Assembly: GCA_963281255.1 (NCBI GenBank)
Contig: OY725505.1
Coordinates: 2,294,001 to 2,358,000 of the forward strand
Length of the DNA: 64,000 nt
Source: Aphrocallistes beatrix
Lineage: Eukaryota > Porifera > Hexactinellida > Sceptrulophora > Aphrocallistidae
Reading direction: 5' to 3'
Shown: positions 62,901-64,000 of the stretch, piece after piece
Numbering within the stretch: the first letter of the stretch is position 1
Layout of the letters: every line of letters starts with the position of its first letter
The notes under the pieces: generated by a model
What the model was told of the DNA's origin: nothing
What the model saw: the letters and a program-made list of their open reading frames with translations, nothing else
The model's database searches: none
Made by a program: the position numbers and the translations under genes

Positions 62901-64000
62901 CGGTTAATAGGAGGGGGTCCACAGAATATAGGAAAATTGATATTGGGGGTCCACAGTGAAAAAATGTTGAAAACCGCTGGCCTACTTGTATATAAGGCCT
63001 CACAGTAAATTGTGGATTTAGGACTAGGGTTGCGGTAGAAGATGGCTGAACTAATACATGAGCTGCCCTAAATCATTAACACAGCACAATAGAGCTTCGG
63101 AGTGTATTACCAGCATATGTAAAGATGGTGTCAAAGTACCCATATCCGTTGTTAAAATTTAGATTTTAACAACGGATATGGGTAGCTCACCATATGGTCA
63201 CCATATGGTTGCGCAATAGGTTATATTTGTGACAAATTTGGTGATTTTCAAAGGTCGTTTCAGGACACTTCTAAGTGCTTTTATTATAAATTTTTCCGCA
63301 TAGAACAGAGATGTGAATGGGTTAATACCAAAAATTTGGATTTTTTTCATGGAATGTTGCTACATTCCATGAACAAATTCCAATTTTTTGGTATTAACCC
63401 ATTCACATCTCAGTTCTATGCAGAAAACTTTACAATAAAAGCACTTAGAAGTGCCCTTAAACGACTTCTGAGAATCACCAAATTTGTCACAAATATAACC
63501 TATCCCCAGACATATGGTGACTAATCTAAATTTTAACAACGATATGGGTACTTTAACACAAAATTTATATATGCTGGTAATACATTCCTATCTATTGTGC
63601 TTTGTTAATGATTTAAGGCAGCTAATGTTTTAGTTCAACCATCCTCTATCGCATCCCTAGTCCCAAATCCGCAAGTTACTGTGAGGCCTTAGAGCAAGTT
63701 AAATTCTACGTAAGATTGAAATGTCAACACAACATGGAATCTCATTTCAAATTTTAATTCTTAGAATATAATAACACATTTTCTAAACATGATACAGTAT
63801 ATCCAGGAAATATTGACGACACAAAACTCACAAACACATATGGATCATTAATTTAATGGTGTAAAAAGACTAGCTAACAAAAATAGTATTAGTTCTCAAA
63901 ACTTTTCAGCCCACCCTTGTATATTAAGCCAATGCCAATGAAGTAAACTTACCATCTTTCAAACAAAAGGTATACCACAATTCAGATACGGTTTTAGAGA
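8831..64000 (-). CDS. RNF213-like: RNF213 (mysterin)-like E3 ubiquitin ligase, C-terminal part, 21 exons
   Basis: Spliced minus-strand gene read from the right edge to a TAA at 8831-8833. The 21 exons, listed separately, join without a frame break: 4257 in-frame bases, 1418 residues plus stop. The family is recognised from the RZ-type zinc finger in exons 11-12 (Cys-x3-His, then GDCGRP, then Cys-x2-Cys and IGG) and from the downstream C-terminal domain ending in an FPxxPxIS...VWT tail. In vertebrates RNF213 is a giant cytosolic AAA+ ATPase and RING/RZ ubiquitin ligase acting in lipid-droplet biology and antimicrobial ubiquitylation, and its RZ finger is needed to ubiquitylate bacterial lipid A. 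The AAA+ units and RING are not here; by order they should lie beyond 64000. Introns run from about 80 bases to 10.8 kb and are full of transposons, yet no exon carries an internal stop, so I infer a functional gene. The family call is firm; function in this host is inference. Confidence 0.88.
8982..9699. other. Intron sequence between the last exon and the decayed transposon
   Basis: May include eroded 3' portions of the decayed element at 9700-11020. No intact frame. Confidence 0.4.
9700..11020 (-). pseudogene. Decayed transposon-like ORF of unclassified metazoan family
   Basis: Minus-strand frames with several stops and frameshifts. Near 11015 a Met-start reads MAESSKLSFSG, then a Cys-x2-Cys knuckle (KCIICCKAGGKF) and, after a stop, AASIREDIISKRF and CYKSYT. 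Near 9860-10030 DTDTTALLLHYYAPGLQALG, ELWQQFGTGEKRRMLPLH and TGDDRMSRVVSKHAAMQCNP appear in order. I recognise this order (CIIC knuckle, YH..CY..YT, DTD, GTG..R.LPLH, LTG.D) from a multicopy uncharacterised ORF in many invertebrate genomes but cannot name its superfamily. Confidence 0.55.
11021..11577. other. Intron sequence downstream of exon 20
   Basis: AT-rich, no supported feature. Confidence 0.35.
11578..11747 (-). CDS. RNF213-like exon 20
   Basis: 170 bases, acceptor TTCTAG, donor GTAAGT. Encodes DPFAYLENEFFEPLEQ...HQLHDFIQFKMKKMD. An in-frame TAA overlaps the donor, so without splicing the protein would stop here. The paralog exon at 3213-3382 has the same length and 35 of 56 residues identical. 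Confidence 0.88.
12088..13398 (+). mobile_element. Complete mariner transposon
   Basis: 1311 bp with 28-bp terminal inverted repeats differing at two positions (left CGTAGGGCACTCGAAAAG, right reverse complement CGAGGGGCACTCGAAAAG), flanked by TA at 12086-12087 and 13399-13400. It carries one uninterrupted transposase and lies in the intron between RNF213-like exons 19 and 20, opposite to the host gene. Confidence 0.93.
12246..13352 (+). CDS. mariner transposase, intact
   Basis: 368 residues from the Met at 12246; the frame is open further upstream, but this start fits the usual family length of about 345-350 residues best. N-terminal helix-turn-helix (KKTRQEIHETL and STVERWCREF), then the linker GRPS, the mariner signature WIPHSLT, and the catalytic triad at Asp169 (TGDETW), Asp264 (HHDNASSHT) and Asp299 (SPDLAPCDFW). 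The last two are separated by 34 residues, the D,D34D hallmark. The enzyme cuts and reinserts the element at TA. No frameshift or stop, so the copy may be young or still active. Expression is unknown. Confidence 0.93.
   Translation: MASNLLTSSSDFTRRDLRAMILILSKMKKTRQEIHETLQEHFPDVAPSLSTVERWCREFTHGNFVLEDAPRAGRPSVSHNEQNVDQVLELVIQDSHVTYAQIEHETGLSSGTINVIIHKELCLRKLCACWIPHSLTLEQKSARVDFCKIMLKRFDNGTARAVSDILTGDETWIYHYDPETKQQSKEWVEEDAPPPTKVRRAKSVGKQMWEIFFRSSGFVAAVALEDRKTVTADWYTTVCLPKVITEINYQREKAGVRGILLHHDNASSHTALRTREFLEDSGLRTLPHPPYSPDLAPCDFWLFPTIKNELRGRRFSSNEELVGALFKVIEAILKDEWKMCFQKWFSRMKKCIESHGEYFEKMQYKSSY
13420..13878 (-). mobile_element. Family A element, copy 2 (reverse)
   Basis: Begins near the tail motif (CTGATTTTTGGCATGTGG) and ends with the reverse GC-rich head (AAGCGAAGCGCGCTTGTA). 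Truncated at the tail side, next to the mariner. Confidence 0.75.
13879..14390. other. Intron 3' of exon 19
   Basis: Old repeats; near 14245 there is a CAAGGGTTCTCAACCTTTT end typical of hAT MITEs, without a detectable partner. Confidence 0.4.
14391..14480 (-). CDS. RNF213-like exon 19
   Basis: 90 bases between ATAG and GTTAGT, 30 codons: IVKVVQLKNLLQFWNIISFE and then KAKRLALNRQ. Found by comparison with the plus-strand paralog exon at 2408-2497, which has the same length and phase and 19 of 30 residues identical. Confidence 0.87.
15242..16620 (+). mobile_element. Tc1-like transposon, defective
   Basis: 1379 bp with perfect 27-bp inverted ends (CAGTTTGTCCCATAATTATT...), TA at 15240-15241 and 16621-16622. 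Nested in family A copy 3. Confidence 0.92.
15529..16480 (+). pseudogene. Tc1-like transposase remnant
   Basis: Pieces in different frames: helix-turn-helix MTQEEKRKQITTLLNSGIS to KGAGRPSNVR; SKHWYRAVFSDEASFWL (first catalytic Asp); ILIQDNDPKHTSRVAKTW (second Asp); SQSPDINPIENLFAWLKQ (third acidic residue). Broken by a TAG near 15747, frameshifts and a 26-base tandem duplication at about 16152-16203 (two GGGGATAGTTGGATTCTCAT copies). It could not make a full enzyme; the perfect ends could still be mobilised in trans. Confidence 0.88.
16760..17253. other. Intron between exons 18 and 19
   Basis: No gene. Includes a stretch near 16780-16990 related to that at 6840-7070 (ACTTTTGTCCCA...TTTTAATGG-like blocks), so an old repeat. 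Confidence 0.4.
17254..17336. repeat. Perfect 34-bp stem hairpin in an intron
   Basis: Arms 17254-17287 and 17303-17336 are exact reverse complements, with a 15-base loop. AT-rich, 138 bases from the donor of exon 18. It could be a tiny MITE or a small-RNA precursor; sequence alone does not decide. Confidence 0.9.
17475..17672 (-). CDS. RNF213-like exon 18
   Basis: 198 bases, phase 0 at both ends, acceptor ATTTAG, donor GTAACA. Encodes ECIDELDVKFILENLDSID...YSSKVKE. I found no plus-strand counterpart of this exon at the left edge. Confidence 0.83.
17673..18881. other. Intron between exons 17 and 18
   Basis: Repeat-derived: 18120-18260 shares wording with 43400-43540 (CACATGTGAAAGGT, TCACTG...GATTT). 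Contains a run of G at about 18546-18554. No exon seen. Confidence 0.45.
18882..19161 (-). CDS. RNF213-like exon 17
   Basis: 280 bases, acceptor TTTTTAG, donor GTAAGT at a codon boundary. Encodes YRAQKFNLLNIQDQHMI...KVKQNVTQ, the segment that leads into the C-terminal helical tail. Confidence 0.85.
19406..19602. mobile_element. TA-flanked MITE
   Basis: Starts CAGTAGAATTCG and ends CGAGCTCTACTG, flanked by TA (19404-19405 and 19603-19604). The interior repeats TACGTACT/AGTACGTA. pogo-like by ends and target site. Confidence 0.65.
19603..20177. other. Rest of intron between exons 16 and 17
   Basis: No gene. Contains a C-rich run (about 19908-19924) and a 24-base near-tandem repeat (ATTCAGTTTATTAACACCCT) at about 20115-20155. 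Confidence 0.45.
20178..20436 (-). CDS. RNF213-like exon 16
   Basis: 259 bases, acceptor TTTTTTAG, donor GTGAGT. Encodes KKSVMDEYDQCANSLFEAL...HEYEKKET plus two bases. The phase matches both neighbours. Confidence 0.85.
20437..21411. other. Intron between exons 15 and 16
   Basis: AT-rich, no supported element or gene. Confidence 0.4.
21412..21709 (-). CDS. RNF213-like exon 15
   Basis: 298 bases, acceptor TCTTAG, donor GTATGT, one base left over. Encodes LLTKFKSFRSETDSTFW... with the well-conserved LLLATKHLPKIIRLREMLM helix, and ends SSFPA. Confidence 0.86.
22358..22627. mobile_element. hAT-type MITE
   Basis: Ends CATAGGCGTAGC and GCTACGCCTATG; flanks TTTCCGGC and TTTCGGGC form an 8-bp duplication with one mismatch. 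The interior has GTGGGGC/GCCCCAC inverted blocks. In the intron between exons 14 and 15; the rest of that intron (21710-22357) is old hAT-like and unassigned sequence. Confidence 0.8.
22730..22929 (-). CDS. RNF213-like exon 14 (probable GC donor)
   Basis: Acceptor TATATAG before 22929. Encodes EFESIKLNYTVEDRAIWEQ...NDILLC. The next exon needs a phase-0 junction; both nearby GT dinucleotides give the wrong phase and an early stop, whereas TTTGT|GCAAGA fits. I therefore infer a GC-AG intron, and the 3' end of this exon is the least certain boundary in the gene. Confidence 0.68.
22930..24291. other. Repeat mosaic in the intron between exons 13 and 14
   Basis: Contains an eroded hairpin head at 23222-23306 (stem CAAACAC/GTGTTCG), reversed family B body text (23350-23480), a pogo-like MITE end at about 23530-23637 (CTCCGCTTAATTGGGAC ... 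GTTGACTG) and a small MITE at about 24010-24116 with AATAAGCGC/GCGCTTATT blocks and TACCGTATT/AATACGGTA ends. Confidence 0.55.
24292..24589. mobile_element. hAT-type MITE with ATTATTAC duplication
   Basis: Ends CAGGTTTGAAACCG and CGGTTTCAACCTTG, perfect 8-bp flanks ATTATTAC (24284-24291, 24590-24597). Same family as 8516-8687, with a longer interior. Confidence 0.85.
24657..24931 (-). CDS. RNF213-like exon 13
   Basis: 275 bases, acceptor TTTTAG, donor GTGAGT, one base left over. Encodes QTPPIGAVIIQILLHSTFLI...LNSPKVYY, matching in order and character the helical segment that follows the RZ finger in RNF213. Confidence 0.87.
25690..25869. mobile_element. pogo-like MITE with TA duplication
   Basis: Starts CAGTCAACTCCGCTTAATTG, ends AAGCGGAGTCACCTG, TA on both sides (25688-25689, 25870-25871). 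The interior repeats TTAATTGGGAC. A related end occurs near 23530-23637. Confidence 0.8.
26160..26640. repeat. GATCC-rich inverted-repeat insertion
   Basis: Dense GGATC/GATCC words at both ends (GATCTGGATCCAGATCCCGA near the left, GATCGCGATCCGGATCTTTC near the right) in the left arm of the long-repeat element. The middle (26330-26400) holds the GGAGATGCC...CATGGACGGCGT repeat also seen near 6210 and, inverted, near 62310. Confidence 0.55.
27195..27638. mobile_element. Foldback MITE with tandem TTTCGTGACAAGA units
   Basis: Starts GCATACAGACTTTT, ends AAAAGTCTGTATCCC. About five forward TTTCGTGACAAGA units on the left, about nine inverted units on the right, and a further inverted pair inside (GTACAC..., TAAGGCGAAGTCATGATAAT). 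A partial internal copy of the end lies near 27414. Confidence 0.75.
27995..28233. mobile_element. Palindromic MITE
   Basis: Ends TACCGTAAACTGGGGCGAC and GTCGCCACAGTTTACGGTA; arms of roughly 85 bases nearly complementary (blocks AATTTTAATAAAATATACTC inverted). No coding. Confidence 0.75.
28905..29690 (+). pseudogene. Decayed Tc1/mariner-type transposase
   Basis: Fragments VKRGKMIFIFQGGISSNEIC, KETGNLKYRPGSDRRRTT and SRRSMGKMAREFGVSSRTL look like the paired helix-turn-helix of a mariner-group transposase, followed by RRKVHMLTRAIRERQQQRC. Several in-frame stops; no catalytic core recovered. Confidence 0.6.
29904..30067 (-). CDS. RNF213-like exon 12, second half of the RZ zinc finger
   Basis: 164 bases after TTTTTAG; donor GTAGTT. 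Starts CGRPWTESNCPECGDRIGG, supplying the remaining Cys ligands, and continues through a conserved Tyr/Thr-rich stretch to NIFQSE plus two bases. The intron cuts the finger exactly between GD and CG. This junction is the strongest family evidence in the window. Confidence 0.93.
30489..30890 (+). mobile_element. Family A element, copy 4, with a second partial head inside
   Basis: Head at 30489 (CAAGCGCGCTTCGCTTGC). At about 30719 a second, truncated head (CAAGCGCGCTTCGTTTGG) begins, giving a head-to-tail pair in which the first tail is missing. Tail text CATAGCCAAAAGACCCCCAC to about 30890. Confidence 0.7.
31037..31402 (-). CDS. RNF213-like exon 11, first half of the RZ zinc finger
   Basis: 366 bases, phase 0 at both ends. 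Begins TFFHMIKEEDE and ends NWYTCKNGHIYFIGD immediately before GTAAGT. The Cys-x3-His of the terminal motif are the first RZ-finger ligands; in vertebrate RNF213 the RZ histidine is required for lipid A ubiquitylation. The preceding text (NPESILNTYFPTMEES) matches the conserved lead-in to the finger. Confidence 0.92.
31560..31975 (-). repeat. Foldback element, single arm
   Basis: Matches the right arm of the foldback at 60897-61962 (CTTCATCCCTAGTCCA, GAGGCATTATTAGAGTAGGC, TATGG). The opposite arm is lost. In the intron between exons 10 and 11. Confidence 0.7.
32082..32183 (-). CDS. RNF213-like exon 10
   Basis: 102 bases, 34 codons (EMSNINKNILTLSMFN...DDVSLDK), phase 0 at both ends, acceptor TTTTAG, donor GTTTGT. 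Confidence 0.8.
32184..33098. other. Intron between exons 9 and 10
   Basis: Mostly foldback-like remnants (32220-32780). At 32815-32945 a unit of the form GCCTAATTTACGGGACGGGA occurs three times and once inverted, ending CCCATAAATTAGG. Confidence 0.5.
33107..33253. mobile_element. hAT-type MITE abutting the exon 9 splice donor
   Basis: Ends AAGGTTTGACA and TGTCAAACCTTG, flanked by a perfect TACTCACC duplication (33099-33106 and 33254-33261). On the minus strand the duplication reads GGTGAGTA: the right copy is the last exon base plus the donor, the left copy a duplicate donor at the far end of the insertion. If the element starts at the preceding C, the duplication is 7 bp. The interior has CGATATA/TATCG blocks. 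Confidence 0.85.
33261..33356 (-). CDS. RNF213-like exon 9
   Basis: 96 bases, 32 codons (VISPDVYQIYG...CPHSSEIPM), acceptor TTCTAG, donor GTGAGT. A hAT-type insertion abuts this donor; its 8-bp target duplication covers the last exon base and the donor. Confidence 0.82.
33357..34000. other. Intron between exons 8 and 9, right part
   Basis: Contains an eroded hairpin head with a perfect CGAACAC-TTT-GTGTTCG stem (33464-33480). The rest is AT-rich and unassigned. Confidence 0.5.
34001..34750. other. GC-richer island of unknown origin
   Basis: Base composition differs visibly from the surroundings (GGTGCGGCTAGGGTGAAGC, TCGCCGGGGGTGTTGATG and similar). No open frame of useful length in any frame. 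Could be a decayed retroelement or a transferred fragment; I do not recognise it. Confidence 0.5.
35077..35463 (-). CDS. RNF213-like exon 8
   Basis: 387 bases, phase 0 at both ends, acceptor TTTTTTAG, donor GTATTT. Encodes 129 residues from DSHSYKLEEIPVENH to PKHRIQSADQ, with the helical ELEQHQEIHDFLYRC stretch. The open frame continues past the donor for about 13 codons, but joining here keeps the phase and the sense of the next exon. Confidence 0.84.
35688..36346 (+). mobile_element. Family B hairpin-headed element, copy 1
   Basis: Head ACAAGCACGCTTCGC with TGCGGACAC/GTGTCCGCA and GCCCTGCGGGCGC stems. The body shows family B wording (GTGTGAAAATATGTATATAA); tail TTCTTCAATCAATTCG, then ACAAACACACAAAC and TCCTAGCATTTTAATATATA. 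Directly followed by copy 2 in the same orientation. Confidence 0.8.
36347..37710 (+). mobile_element. Family B element, copy 2, with tandem body and nested hAT insertion
   Basis: Same head and tail as copy 1. The body holds about three copies of a 125-bp unit with GTTTACTTTATGTATC and GTAAACAAAAGTAAACAAA. Interrupted at 37021-37452. Confidence 0.8.
37021..37452. mobile_element. hAT-type MITE rich in GGTTTTGTCC
   Basis: Ends CAGGGTTGGCAGG and CCCAACCCTG; many GGTTTTGTCC/GGACAAAACC and GGTTTTAACC words on both strands. The target duplication (ATTGTAGT on the left) is imperfect on the right. Confidence 0.75.
37711..38700 (-). pseudogene. Decayed mariner remnant and unassigned sequence
   Basis: On the minus strand near 37820-37945, LLHDNANPHKTLQVKDLSPC is followed by DF and a stop, showing the second catalytic Asp region joined to the third by a deletion. 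Further upstream nothing coherent. Confidence 0.55.
39068..40756. mobile_element. hAT transposon remnant with BED finger trace
   Basis: Ends TAGGGTTTTTAATCCCGG and CCGGGATTAAAAACCCTA, with repeated CCCGGGAT near both ends. At about 39400-39660 (+) a broken BED zinc-finger-like text is visible (WKYF, then KCEGGSTKGLHIHLRTIHKI after a frame change). Family B copy 3 is inserted inside. The target duplication is not clear. Confidence 0.7.
39671..40650 (+). mobile_element. Family B element, copy 3
   Basis: Head ACAAGCACGCTTCGC at 39671, several copies of the 125-bp body unit (39770-40240) and a 63-base internal duplication near 40165-40290 (GTTGGAAGCTAGTCTCTAGC). The tail ends near 40650. Confidence 0.8.
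41076..41196 (-). CDS. RNF213-like exon 7
   Basis: 121 bases, acceptor TTTTAG, donor GTGAGT, ends on a codon boundary. Encodes LETMMTCISKYLEQF...LMIIYSIE. Only a 95-base intron separates it from exon 6. Confidence 0.83.
41292..41534 (-). CDS. RNF213-like exon 6
   Basis: 243 bases, acceptor CTATAG, donor GTATAT. Encodes FLVELGDCISEFLRC...LKMFILHILLRT, a helical repeat-like segment. Two bases (AG) are left over and join the first base of exon 7. Confidence 0.83.
41535..42749. other. Intron between exons 5 and 6: foldback arm and unassigned sequence
   Basis: 41750-42304 matches a single foldback arm ending GTAGGCTATG. The remainder has no supported gene. Confidence 0.55.
42750..43171. mobile_element. 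Foldback element built of inverted 31-bp tandem repeats
   Basis: Ends GGGGC..CTGCATTAGTTCGA and its inverse, flanked by a perfect 8-bp duplication GTTTTAAA (42742-42749, 43172-43179). The left arm has about four forward copies and the right arm about seven inverted copies of a 31-bp unit containing GTTGGCATTAGTTCGACAGT. hAT-like by target size. Confidence 0.85.
43237..43540 (+). mobile_element. Eroded hairpin-head remnant with a third body type
   Basis: Degenerate head ACAAGTACGCTTCGTGCAC followed by GCGAACAC...GCCGC and GCTGTGCGGACGC. The body does not match family A or B. Confidence 0.5.
43927..45006. mobile_element. 1.1-kb foldback element
   Basis: Starts CATAGCCTACTATACATAAG, ends CTTATGTATAGTAGGCTATG. 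The whole element is a near-perfect inverted repeat with arms of about 520 bases meeting near 44460. No coding. No clear target duplication for this copy. Confidence 0.88.
45160..45275 (-). CDS. RNF213-like exon 5
   Basis: 116 bases between TTCTAG and GTAAGT. Encodes LLKGADFSSDDPMLDIVG...KYKIEG plus two bases, which the next exon completes to Asn. Confidence 0.8.
45276..46335. other. Intron between exons 4 and 5, left part
   Basis: Unassigned. Frames at 45603-46022 are open for up to 90 codons on both strands but lack splice sites or recognisable motifs. Confidence 0.4.
46336..48247. mobile_element. Foldback element interrupted by a hAT MITE
   Basis: Left arm from ATAGCCTACAGTATATAAGG and right arm to ATATACAGTAGGTTATG, with a palindrome centre near 47700. 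Without the nested hAT element it is about 1.08 kb, like its relatives. Confidence 0.85.
46487..47309. mobile_element. hAT-type MITE with TAAATATG duplication
   Basis: Ends CAGGGTTGGCTAATTT and AAATTCCAACCCTG, perfect 8-bp flanks TAAATATG (46479-46486, 47310-47317). The uninterrupted foldback copies carry exactly one TAAATATG at this place, confirming the insertion. Ends are rich in GGGTTAAACCCGGG. Confidence 0.92.
48271..48735 (-). mobile_element. Family A element, copy 5 (reverse)
   Basis: Tail TAACGAATTGATTGAAGAAA at 48271, reverse head AAGCGAAGCGCGCTTGT at 48735. Carries TGACGTCA twice. Confidence 0.82.
48736..49726. other. Unassigned intron sequence
   Basis: Includes a CCCGGGT-rich inverted stretch near 49240-49345 (hAT-MITE-like) and text at 49350-49710 resembling the ends of the 31-bp-repeat foldback (ATTAGTTCGAA, TTCGAACTAATGCTGCG). 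Confidence 0.45.
49727..50135 (-). mobile_element. Family A element, copy 6 (reverse, diverged)
   Basis: Tail GCAATGAATTTATTGAAGAA; head stems partly lost (GCGCCTCCTGCGGACGC). The CRE-like sites are mutated here (TGATGTCA, TGACATCA). Confidence 0.7.
50450..50525 (-). CDS. RNF213-like exon 4 (short)
   Basis: 76 bases, TTTCAG acceptor, GTGAGA donor. It was placed because exon 3 leaves two bases and exon 5 starts in phase 0; this exon supplies exactly one base plus 25 codons (NSAVRHVDVHLSIRF...GVVSK) and repairs the frame. Confidence 0.78.
50526..51302. other. Intron between exons 3 and 4
   Basis: No gene. Contains a C run at about 51039-51050 and CCCCGG-type text near 50690-50710. Confidence 0.4.
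51303..51751 (-). CDS. RNF213-like exon 3
   Basis: 449 bases, the longest exon seen. Acceptor TTTAG before 51751, donor GTGAGT after 51303, leaving two bases (CG). Encodes a largely helical, charged segment from VYEATFQNYFKLLEE to DYHTFKESL, with no recognisable motif of its own. Confidence 0.85.
51941..52260. repeat. Tandem duplication, about 157-bp unit
   Basis: The unit starting ATTAAAATATCCTATATTAG recurs at 51941 and 52097, with a third partial start near 52255. The copies are nearly identical, so the duplication is recent. Confidence 0.85.
52371..52930. repeat. Foldback element, left arm only, with small insertion
   Basis: CATAGCCTACTGTATATAAG at 52371. The arm is interrupted at about 52423-52630 by a segment flanked by GGACTAGGG, then continues to about 52930. 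The right arm is lost. Confidence 0.7.
53247..53722 (+). mobile_element. Family A element, copy 7
   Basis: Head ACAAGCACGCTTCGC, tail ends TTCGTTACAGATA. Followed after about 11 bases by copy 8 in the same orientation. Confidence 0.82.
53734..54230 (+). mobile_element. Family A element, copy 8
   Basis: Complete head with CAAGCG/CGCTTG and GGCGGACAC/GTGTCCGCC stems, TGACGTCA at 53934-53941 and again near 54096, and tail TTCTTCAATCAATTCGTTAC. Head-to-tail with copy 7. Confidence 0.85.
54810..54950 (+). CDS. Ginger transposase exon 1
   Basis: 47 codons from the ATG at 54810 (MDRLEYVRTFKFLKHGKYPD...SDILYK), donor GTGAGT. This is the first in-frame ATG after the left end region. The start is inferred; a 5' non-coding exon cannot be excluded. 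Confidence 0.82.
54810..58313 (+). CDS. Ginger transposase: integrase with C-terminal OTU protease domain, nine exons
   Basis: Exons 54810-54950, 55247-55420, 55509-55820, 55888-55994, 56065-56466, 56534-56843, 56911-56973, 57373-57477 and 57633-58313 join in frame (2295 bases, 764 residues). All donors are GT and all acceptors AG. Order: H2C2 zinc-binding region (HxxxH near residues 70-80; CDAC at 109-112), rve integrase core with Asp142 (GIDLV), Asp201 (QHDQGKEF) and Glu237 (NGLVEAHN), that is D,D35E; a GPY/F module (GKFLGPF ... HITQLYYER); then an OTU-type cysteine protease with GDGNC (Cys620) and NLHYEP (His about 738). Integrases of this type cut and join the element ends. OTU enzymes normally remove ubiquitin; its role in transposition is unknown. 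No internal stop, so the copy may be active. Confidence 0.9.
55247..55420 (+). CDS. Ginger transposase exon 2
   Basis: 58 codons with the HDHLLHPG...YYWMGM zinc-binding segment; acceptor TTACAG, donor GTGAGT, phase 0 at both ends. Confidence 0.88.
55509..55820 (+). CDS. Ginger transposase exon 3
   Basis: 104 codons: CDACQQNK closes the zinc site, then the integrase core with the first two catalytic Asp (WKHIGIDLV, IIQHDQGKEF). Donor GTAAGC. Confidence 0.9.
55888..55994 (+). CDS. Ginger transposase exon 4
   Basis: 107 bases; YHPMANGLVEAHN carries the catalytic Glu. Two leftover bases (TC) join the first base of exon 5 to give Ser. Confidence 0.88.
56065..56466 (+). CDS. Ginger transposase exon 5
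   Basis: 402 bases: end of the core (TPFQVMWGR) and a charged helical linker (LKQKRQYDKKVNEK). Donor GTATGC. Confidence 0.88.
56534..56843 (+). CDS. Ginger transposase exon 6
   Basis: 310 bases with EGDKILFTNMPK and GKFLGPFTASRI (GPY/F module), then a basic tail KRKVDLTSD...KRMKLSQ that may be a nuclear-localisation signal. Confidence 0.88.
56911..56973 (+). CDS. Ginger transposase exon 7
   Basis: 63 bases, 21 codons (TPHTEFGFTSEVIHNHLSNL), acceptor TCTCTAG, donor GTGATT. Placed by phase and splice sites. Confidence 0.7.
57373..57477 (+). CDS. Ginger transposase exon 8
   Basis: 105 bases, 35 codons (KKEIRETVLSWTSDLYPELG...), acceptor TTTAG, donor GTGAGT. No known motif. Confidence 0.75.
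57633..58313 (+). CDS. Ginger transposase exon 9 (OTU domain)
   Basis: 681 bases including TAA. VGDGNCLYRCLAKVF is the OTU catalytic Cys loop; HLNGIWGSDVEIMTASCIF and FNLHYEP follow the usual OTU order. Confidence 0.9.
   Translation, partial: AIQYLSSMLWDSFPDNSKSRSPEIPSSSPKIQVLSEGWLREKCDLYGLKFDSVIRQPGNLAGQPLSCYQPWETESIVGDGNCLYRCLAKVFTGKEDNYPQMRKIISHFIASEGTTKLAWYFKQKQTTPCDYLLNENPCHLNGIWGSDVEIMTASCIFNVDIYVATKNNQGSSLIRVVRWNLHRATDNPEAAIYIQNFNLHYEPVTSMINCATPSYGNIPGDVQTLD
58875..59640 (+). repeat. 48-bp minisatellite inside the Ginger right end
   Basis: About 16 near-identical 48-bp units with the core AATGTCTCAAAATTCTACGC and a CTCGCTATTTGCATTATAAA linker. Since 48 is divisible by three, an apparent 258-codon frame runs through; I do not regard it as a gene. 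The core resembles the inverted-end units (GCGTCTCAAAATTCTACGC). Confidence 0.93.
60897..61962. mobile_element. Diverged 1.07-kb foldback element
   Basis: Starts CATAGCCTACTCTAATAATG, ends CATTATTAGAGTAGGCTATG; arms of about 500 bases; perfect 7-bp duplication GCCCTAC (60890-60896, 61963-61969). A sister subfamily of the copy at 43927. Confidence 0.88.
61970..62540. other. Unassigned intron end before exon 2
   Basis: No gene. Contains GTACATACATACAGGCAGACA tandem text near 62277-62310 and an inverted copy of the GGAGATG...GACGGC repeat near 62310-62350. Confidence 0.45.
62541..62710 (-). CDS. RNF213-like exon 2
   Basis: 170 bases, AG acceptor before 62710, GTCAGT donor after 62541, ending on a codon boundary. 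Encodes YSVPLQRYN...DEEQFK, resembling the helical region that follows the RING in vertebrate RNF213. It is followed by the 10.8-kb intron that holds the Ginger transposon. Confidence 0.82.
62805..63690. mobile_element. Foldback element, shortened, with nested hAT MITE
   Basis: Starts CATAGCTTACTG; arms inverted about 63360; the right end stops at GTGAGGCCTT without the final GTAGGCTATG. Shorter arms than other copies. Lies between exons 1 and 2. Confidence 0.8.
62817..62979. mobile_element. hAT-type MITE
   Basis: Ends CAGTGGTTCCCAACC and GTTGAAAACCGCTG; flanks GCTTACTG and GCCTACTT form a degraded 8-bp duplication. Interior GGGGGTCCAC repeated four times. Confidence 0.75.
63691..63952. other. 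Intron end before exon 1
   Basis: No feature seen. Confidence 0.4.
63953..64000 (-). CDS. RNF213-like exon 1 of the window (partial)
   Basis: Cut by the right edge. The visible frame reads SKTVSELWYTFCLKD plus one base, then GTAAGT. The single leftover base joins the two leading bases of the next exon to make Gly. The true exon extends beyond 64000. Confidence 0.75.

Overview
This window is nuclear DNA from an AT-rich, intron-rich, transposon-laden animal genome. The evidence is spliced GT-AG genes, D34D mariner, Tc1, hAT and Ginger transposons, no operons, and one 200-base assembly gap at 1771-1970. A crustacean such as a copepod is my best guess for the host, at low confidence: no sequence search was possible.

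The backbone is one large minus-strand gene entering from the right edge and ending at 8831. I could chain 21 exons (63953-64000 down to 8831-8981) whose phases agree throughout, giving 4257 in-frame bases (1418 codons plus stop). The product is the C-terminal part of an RNF213/mysterin-like E3 ubiquitin ligase: the RZ-type zinc finger is split across exons 11 and 12 and is followed by the RNF213 C-terminal domain. The AAA+ core and RING would lie right of the window. Facing it on the plus strand at the left edge are the last three coding exons of a second gene (2408-2497, 3213-3382, 5899-6049). They have the same lengths (90, 170 and 151 bases) and phases as the last three minus-strand exons, and I count 83 of 136 residues identical. 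The window therefore holds the tail-to-tail junction of two diverged RNF213-like paralogs, with 2.8 kb between their stop codons.

Almost everything else is transposon sequence in introns, often nested. The best preserved are: a 5393-bp Ginger-like DNA transposon (54358-59750) with nine exons encoding a 764-residue D,D35E integrase-type transposase with a C-terminal OTU protease domain, 4-bp GGCC target duplication and a 48-bp subterminal minisatellite; an intact mariner (12088-13398); and a Tc1-like element with perfect terminal repeats but a broken transposase (15242-16620). Non-autonomous elements include about 1.1-kb foldback elements with roughly 500-bp arms (two with clean 7-bp target duplications), several hAT-type MITEs with 8-bp duplications, pogo-like MITEs with TA duplications, and two families ('A' and 'B') that share a GC-rich three-hairpin head and a common tail but have different bodies and sit head-to-tail.

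The transposons interact with the host gene. One hAT-type insertion (about 33107-33253) lies against exon 9, and its 8-bp target duplication copied the splice donor. Exon 14 seems to use a GC donor. The 10.8-kb intron between exons 2 and 3 carries the complete Ginger element on the opposite strand. I saw no tRNA, rRNA, CRISPR or promoter that I could support.
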